From NCBI GenBank assembly GCA_028293005.1, contig JAQGLH010000191.1, positions 1 through 9,452 of the forward strand: DNA of 9,452 nucleotides, read 5' to 3'. Origin of the DNA: Alphaproteobacteria bacterium. GTDB lineage: Bacteria > Pseudomonadota > Alphaproteobacteria > Sphingomonadales > Sphingomonadaceae. How positions within the stretch are numbered: position 1 is the first letter of the stretch; each line of letters begins with the position of its first letter. The translations under genes and the position numbers were made by a program. The notes under the pieces are model-generated. The model did not search any database. It saw nothing but the letters and a program-made list of their open reading frames with translations, and had not been told where the DNA came from. Of the stretch, positions 6,151 through 9,452 are shown one piece after another.

Positions 6151-7073
6151 ATCGCCAGCGCCGCCGCAGCGGCGGCCGGATCGTCGAGCGGAGCGCTGAA
6201 GCGCGCCCAAGCGGCGGGCGGCTGGCGCGAAAACCAGGTATATTGGCGCTTGGCATATTGGCGGGTTGCGGTCTGGCCGTGCTGGAGCGCTTGCTCCGGG
6301 CTCACTTCCCCGGCGAGCAGGGCGGTGAGCTCGCGCACGCCGATCGCGCGCATCACCGGCAGCAGAGGATTGAGCTTGCGGTCGAGCAGGCACTGGACTT
6401 CATCGAGTCCTTCGCCGCCCATCATCTCGGCAAAGCGCCGGTCGCATCTTTGCGCGAGCCATTCGCGCGGCGGCAGCAGGACGAGCGGGCGGAGCGAGAT
6501 CTCCTCGGCGATGCCGCCGCTTTTGTGCGTCTGCCAGTCGGCGAGCGGCCTCCCGGTCGAGCGCACCACCTCGAGCGCGCGCGCGACTCGCGCGGTGTCG
6601 CTCGGGCGCAGGCGCTGTGCCGCGGCCGGGTCTTCGCGTCCCAGCGCCTCGAAGCTTTGCGACACCGGCATCGCGCGCACCGCGGCGCGAACTGCGGGGT
6701 CGATCTCGGGCACCGGCGCGATTCCTTCGAGCAACGTGCGCAGGTAAAGCCCCGTGCCGCCGACCAGGATCGGCAGCTTGCCCGCCTCGTGAGCGTCGCG
6801 CACCGCCCGGCGCGCGTCGTCGGCCCAATCGGCGGCCGAGCAGGGGGTCGCACCGTCGCGCGTGCCGTAGAGGCGATGGGGCGCCCTGGCTTCGTCGGCT
6901 GCGGTTGGCCGAGCGCTGAGGACGCGGAGGTCCTGATAGACCTGGGCGCTGTCGGCGTTGATCACCACCCCGTTCGCCTGTTCGGCGAGCACGAGCGCCA
7001 AAGCCGACTTGCCCGAGGCGGTCGGCCCCGCGATAAGCGCCACCGGCGCCAAAGAGGGAGTGTTGATGTTCAT
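6135..7073 (-). CDS. miaA: tRNA dimethylallyltransferase
   Basis: MiaA transfers the dimethylallyl group from dimethylallyl diphosphate to N6 of A37 in tRNAs that read codons beginning with U, the first step towards ms2i6A. The 312 residues are a normal length. Seen in order: P-loop GPTASGKS (16-23), DSAQVY (41-46), VGGTGLYLR (104-112), the [11 protein letters not shown] segment (159-169), and the C-terminal [13 protein letters not shown] (269-281). The ATG at 7073 reads [10 protein letters not shown] and puts the P-loop at the usual distance. The open frame extends further upstream, but only into sequence antisense to serB. No clear Shine-Dalgarno is seen. The start codon region overlaps that of divergent serB by 8 bp, so any miaA promoter must lie inside serB. 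The last 16 bases are duplicated downstream. It converges with the second Crp/Fnr gene. Confidence 0.96.
   Translation of the reverse strand: MNINTPSLAPVALIAGPTASGKSALALVLAEQANGVVINADSAQVYQDLRVLSARPTAADEARAPHRLYGTRDGATPCSAADWADDARRAVRDAHEAGKLPILVGGTGLYLRTLLEGIAPVPEIDPAVRAAVRAMPVSQSFEALGREDPAAAQRLRPSDTARVARALEVVRSTGRPLADWQTHKSGGIAEEISLRPLVLLPPREWLAQRCDRRFAEMMGGEGLDEVQCLLDRKLNPLLPVMRAIGVRELTALLAGEVSPEQALQHGQTATRQYAKRQYTWFSRQPPAAWARFSAPLDDPAAAAAALAIITPI
7054..7060 (+). promoter_or_regulatory. Ribosome binding site of serB, inside miaA
   Basis: GAGGGAG lies five bases before ATG 7066 and selects it over the in-frame GTG at 7060. The site is antisense to the first codons of miaA. Confidence 0.65.
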
Positions 7074-7947
7074 CGCGACGCTGATAGCAAAGGATCGGCT
7101 TTCGAGCGGCGATATTTCCAGCGCCGAGGACGCGCTCGCCGAGGCGGGCGTGCACAGCTTCGGGCGGAGCTGGATCGAAGCCGACGTCGCCTGCGACCTG
7201 CTGTTTTCCGCCTCGCCGCAGCGCGCGCGTGCGATGCTCGAGGGGTTGATCGCCGGGGTCGACGTGATCGTCCAAGGCGAGACCGGCCGGCGCAAGAAGC
7301 TGCTGATCGCCGATATGGATTCGACGATGATCACGATCGAATGCATCGACGAGCTTGCCGATTATGCCGGGATCAAGCCGCAGATCGCCGAGATCACCGA
7401 GCGGGCGATGCGCGGCGAGCTCGATTTCGAGGCGGCGCTCGACGCGCGCGTCGGCCTGCTCAAGGATCTTGGCGAGGAGGTGATCGACCGCTGCCACGCC
7501 GAGCGGGTCAAGCTCAGCGGCGGCGCGATCGCCTTGGTGCGGACGATGCGGCGCGAGGGTGCGAGCACGCTTCTGGTTTCGGGCGGCTTCACCCATTTCG
7601 CCGACCGGGTGGCCCGCGACATCGGCTTCGAGCGCGTGCTCTCCAACCGGCTCGGGTTGGCCGAGGGCAAGCTCGACGGCACGGTCGCACGCCCGATCGT
7701 CGGCGCCGAAACCAAGAAAGCCGCCCTGATCGAAGCCGCCGCCGCGCGCGAGATCGACCTTGCCGACACGCTCGCGGTGGGTGACGGCGCCAACGACATC
7801 CCGATGATCGAGGCCGCCGGCCTCGGCGTCGCCTATCACGCCAAGCCCAGGACCGCGGCCGCGGCGGCGGCGCGGATCGATCATTGCGACCTCACCGCCT
7901 TGCTCTACGCGCAGGGCTACGCCCGCGCGGAGTGGGAGAAGGAATAG
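7066..7947 (+). CDS. serB: Phosphoserine phosphatase
   Basis: SerB hydrolyses O-phospho-L-serine to L-serine, the last step of the phosphorylated serine pathway; cytoplasmic and Mg-dependent. The 293-residue HAD-superfamily enzyme has an N-terminal regulatory-type extension (1-75). Next comes the catalytic motif DMDSTMI (83-89; nucleophile Asp83, acid/base Asp85). The cap follows with [11 protein letters not shown] (92-102), then motif [11 protein letters not shown] (171-179), the motif III lysine in ETKKAALIE (215-223), and motif [11 protein letters not shown] (239-247). All key residues are present, so it should be active. ATG 7066 is chosen for its GAGGGAG and because MFIATLIA matches the usual start of alphaproteobacterial SerB. 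It overlaps divergent miaA by 8 bp. The stop codon lies in the loop of a 10-bp hairpin, and the gene converges with the PilZ gene. Confidence 0.96.
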   Translation: MFIATLIAKDRLSSGDISSAEDALAEAGVHSFGRSWIEADVACDLLFSASPQRARAMLEGLIAGVDVIVQGETGRRKKLLIADMDSTMITIECIDELADYAGIKPQIAEITERAMRGELDFEAALDARVGLLKDLGEEVIDRCHAERVKLSGGAIALVRTMRREGASTLLVSGGFTHFADRVARDIGFERVLSNRLGLAEGKLDGTVARPIVGAETKKAALIEAAAAREIDLADTLAVGDGANDIPMIEAAGLGVAYHAKPRTAAAAAARIDHCDLTALLYAQGYARAEWEKE

Positions 7948-7957
7948 CCTTCTCCCA
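7933..7957. terminator. Perfect hairpin spanning the serB stop codon
   Basis: TGGGAGAAGG (7933-7942) and CCTTCTCCCA (7948-7957) are exact inverted repeats around the loop aatag, which holds the serB TAG (7945-7947). Neither strand has a T-run after the stem. It may mark the 3' end of serB or stabilise its mRNA. Confidence 0.4.
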
Positions 7958-8007
7958 AATCGTCAGATCAGGGAACGGGCAACGATGGCCGTCTCATGTA
8001 CCGCCGT

Positions 8008-8328
8008 CTAAGCGGCCGGCCGGCTCATGTCCGAGGTGATCGCCGCGAGTGCGAACGCCACCGAATGCTCGCAGCAGGCAAAGCCGATCTCGACCCCGTC
8101 GCTCGACACCGCCCGCACGATGCCGGCGATCGCGCCGGCATCGGGGTGGTGAAGCTCGACCGTGCTGCCGAGCGAAGGACGCGCGTTGGTATCGAGGGTG
8201 GCGCCGGTCGCAGAGACATCACGCAAGGCGGCGGGCATCGGCTCGCCCGCGATCAGCACGCACATCCGCCGCCTGCGCCAGCGCGATGCCATTGCTGACG
8301 CGCTGTCGAGCCTGCGCGGTGCCGCCAT
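8008..8328 (-). CDS. PilZ-domain protein (probable c-di-GMP binding)
   Basis: A 106-residue single-domain protein. It shows the two PilZ c-di-GMP motifs: an arginine cluster fitting RxxxR (R16-R20, within RWRRRR) and DVSATG (37-42), fitting (D/N)xSxxG. The rest reads as the PilZ beta-barrel, with GSTVELHHPDAGAIAGIVRAVSSDGVEIGF (54-83) giving the typical strand pattern. There is no enzymatic or output domain, so it would act as a small c-di-GMP receptor or adaptor; partner unknown. A purine-rich GGGGGCGAAAA precedes ATG 8328. ATG at residue 13 is possible but would leave the arginine motif almost at the terminus. It lies downstream of the SPOR gene on the same strand with a 163-bp gap, and converges with serB. 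Confidence 0.8.
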   Translation of the reverse strand: MAAPRRLDSASAMASRWRRRRMCVLIAGEPMPAALRDVSATGATLDTNARPSLGSTVELHHPDAGAIAGIVRAVSSDGVEIGFACCEHSVAFALAAITSDMSRPAA

Positions 8329-8401
8329 TTTTCGCCCCCGTGTTGTAGAGGCGACGACTGATAGGCCGATGTCCCGAAAAATCCGTTAATAGGCGGGCGG
8401 G

Positions 8402-8422
8402 GGCTGGCCGGCACGGCCGGCC
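8402..8422. terminator. GC-rich hairpin after the Sel1/SPOR gene
   Basis: GGCTGGCCG and CGGCCGGCC pair over 9 bp (one G-T wobble) around a 3-base loop, about 70 bp downstream of the Sel1/SPOR stop and upstream of the PilZ gene. There is no T-tract directly behind it, so a terminator is only a possibility. The wider gap 8329-8491 shows nothing else I can call. Confidence 0.25.
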
Positions 8423-8491
8423 GCCCGGTCGGGTCACGCATTGGCCGCCGCTGCTGCTGGCATGGGCCGATGCGAGAGGGAGTGATGGCTC

Positions 8492-9452
8492 TTAGGGTGC
8501 GACCGGGAAGCAGGCCTGCCCGGCCGCCTTGGCAGCGGCGCACAGCCGGTCTGCAGCGGCGCGGCTGGGCACCGGCCCGACGCGCAGGCGGGTGAGCGCA
8601 CCGGCGTTCTCATAAGAGGGCTGGAGCCCGGACAAGGCCGAGATCCTCCTGCTCAGCGACGCCCATTCCGCGCGCGCGGCCTGCGGGCTGCCGTAGGCGC
8701 CGAGCTGGACGCGCCATCTGCCCGATGCCGCGATGGCAGGGGCGGGGGCGCGGGCGGGGGCAGGAGCCGGGGCAGGCCTGACGGCAGCCGGCTTCGGAGC
8801 GGGCACCGGCCTTGCAGCCGGCTGTCGGGGAGCCGGGGAGGTCGCAGTTGGGGTAATCGGAGCCGGGGGCGTGGGCGCGCGGGCGACGCGCGTCGGCTGC
8901 GCCGGCAACGGCCTCGACGATCCGGGCAGCGAAGGCGCGTCGGCCGAATCCGATTTCTTGGCGCGAAGCTGATGCGCCAGCGCGAGGCCCTGCTGCCGGT
9001 CGGCGGCCGGAATATATTCGACCATCTCGGTCAGGCTCTTGGCCGCCGGCGGAATGCCCTGCGCGGCGGCCAGGGTCATCAGTGCATAAGCGCGCGGCCA
9101 ATCCTTGGGCACCAGGTCGCCGTTGTTGAGCTCGATGCCGAGCACATATTGTGCGCGCGGGTCGCCGTTCAGCGCGGCCTTCTGGATCCACGGCAGCGCA
9201 GCGCTGCGCTGGTCGGCCTCGTACAGCAGCAGCCCGAGATTGGCCTGCGCCTGTTCATGGCCCTGCTGCGCGGCTTTTTCATACCAGCTCTGCGCGATCT
9301 TGAGGTCGGAGGGGACACCGCGGCCGAGCCGATAGGCCTGGCCGAGGTTGAACTGCGCATCGGCATCGCCTTTCTCCGCGAGCGGACGCCAGGCGTTGAT
9401 CGCGACGTCATAGCGGCCCGCCTGCCAGGCATCGACGCCCGTCTTGACGTCG
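8492..9452 (-). CDS. Sel1-repeat and SPOR-domain protein, 5' end outside the window
   Basis: The frame is open from the window edge (first full codon ends at 9451) to TAA at 8492, giving 319 residues of a longer protein. The N-terminal part in the window carries Sel1-like repeats of about 36 residues: one classic copy reads AQFNLGQAYRLGRGV followed by a WYEKAAQQG segment, then AQANLGLLLYE..., then AQYVLGIELNNGDLVP. A low-complexity Pro/Ala linker (roughly 8730-8940) leads to a C-terminal SPOR domain beginning RWRVQLGAYGS and ending RLRVGPVPS...AGQACFPVAP. Sel1 repeats mediate protein contacts and SPOR binds denuded septal peptidoglycan, so an envelope or division-site role is likely, probably periplasmic. 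A signal peptide would be beyond the window. GTG 9145 is an in-frame codon, not the start, because the repeats run on upstream. Confidence 0.9.
   Translation of the reverse strand, partial: DVKTGVDAWQAGRYDVAINAWRPLAEKGDADAQFNLGQAYRLGRGVPSDLKIAQSWYEKAAQQGHEQAQANLGLLLYEADQRSAALPWIQKAALNGDPRAQYVLGIELNNGDLVPKDWPRAYALMTLAAAQGIPPAAKSLTEMVEYIPAADRQQGLALAHQLRAKKSDSADAPSLPGSSRPLPAQPTRVARAPTPPAPITPTATSPAPRQPAARPVPAPKPAAVRPAPAPAPARAPAPAIAASGRWRVQLGAYGSPQAARAEWASLSRRISALSGLQPSYENAGALTRLRVGPVPSRAAADRLCAAAKAAGQACFPVAP

Noticed and set aside
6243..7884. Very long frames opposite miaA and serB (513 and 494 codons).
   Set aside because: Both are antisense shadows in GC-rich DNA; miaA and serB have all catalytic motifs in the other frames.

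Overview
The window is a GC-rich chromosomal segment of an alphaproteobacterium, most likely a sphingomonad. This is inferred from protein families and gene style: a divergent miaA/serB pair, a DUF6894 protein, a small stand-alone PilZ protein, a Sel1-repeat/SPOR envelope protein, and a PAS histidine kinase with the N-terminal sensor type common in sphingomonads and rhizobia. No RNA gene, insertion sequence, integrase, CRISPR array, toxin-antitoxin pair or phage gene was recognised.

Layout. 1-134: no convincing gene. 135-833 (+): Crp/Fnr-like regulator. 852-1625 (+): SAM-dependent methyltransferase-like protein, directly behind it. 1825-2307 (+): cupin protein with a clear ribosome binding site and GTG start. 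2351-2407: three tandem 19-bp repeats. 2433-2876 (+): four-helix DUF1772 membrane protein. 3085-4632 (+): PAS-PAS-HisKA-HATPase histidine kinase with no response regulator beside it. 4835-5086 (-): DUF6894 protein, with a plausible sigma-70-type promoter in the AT-rich gap 5087-5330. 5331-6074 (+): a second Crp/Fnr-like regulator, paralogous to the first, whose ribosome binding site lies in a perfect 10-bp hairpin. 6135-7073 (-): miaA. 7066-7947 (+): serB, overlapping miaA head to head by 8 bp. 8008-8328 (-): PilZ-domain protein. 8492 to the window end (-): Sel1-repeat/SPOR protein, cut by the window edge at its N-terminal side.

How the parts relate. The right half (miaA, serB, pilZ, sel1-SPOR) is housekeeping: tRNA modification, serine synthesis, a probable c-di-GMP effector and an envelope protein. 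The left half is an accessory sensory/regulatory strip in which two near-identical DNA-reading heads (the Crp/Fnr paralogs) flank small enzymes, a membrane protein and an orphan FixL-type kinase. Whether these form one circuit cannot be told from sequence alone.

The most interesting signals are small-scale: the hairpin covering the second regulator's ribosome binding site; family-like sequence running upstream of the kinase ATG into an in-frame TGA that follows a well-placed ATG; the overlapping divergent starts of miaA and serB; and the duplicated end of miaA. I found no convincing evidence of an entirely new multi-gene system.
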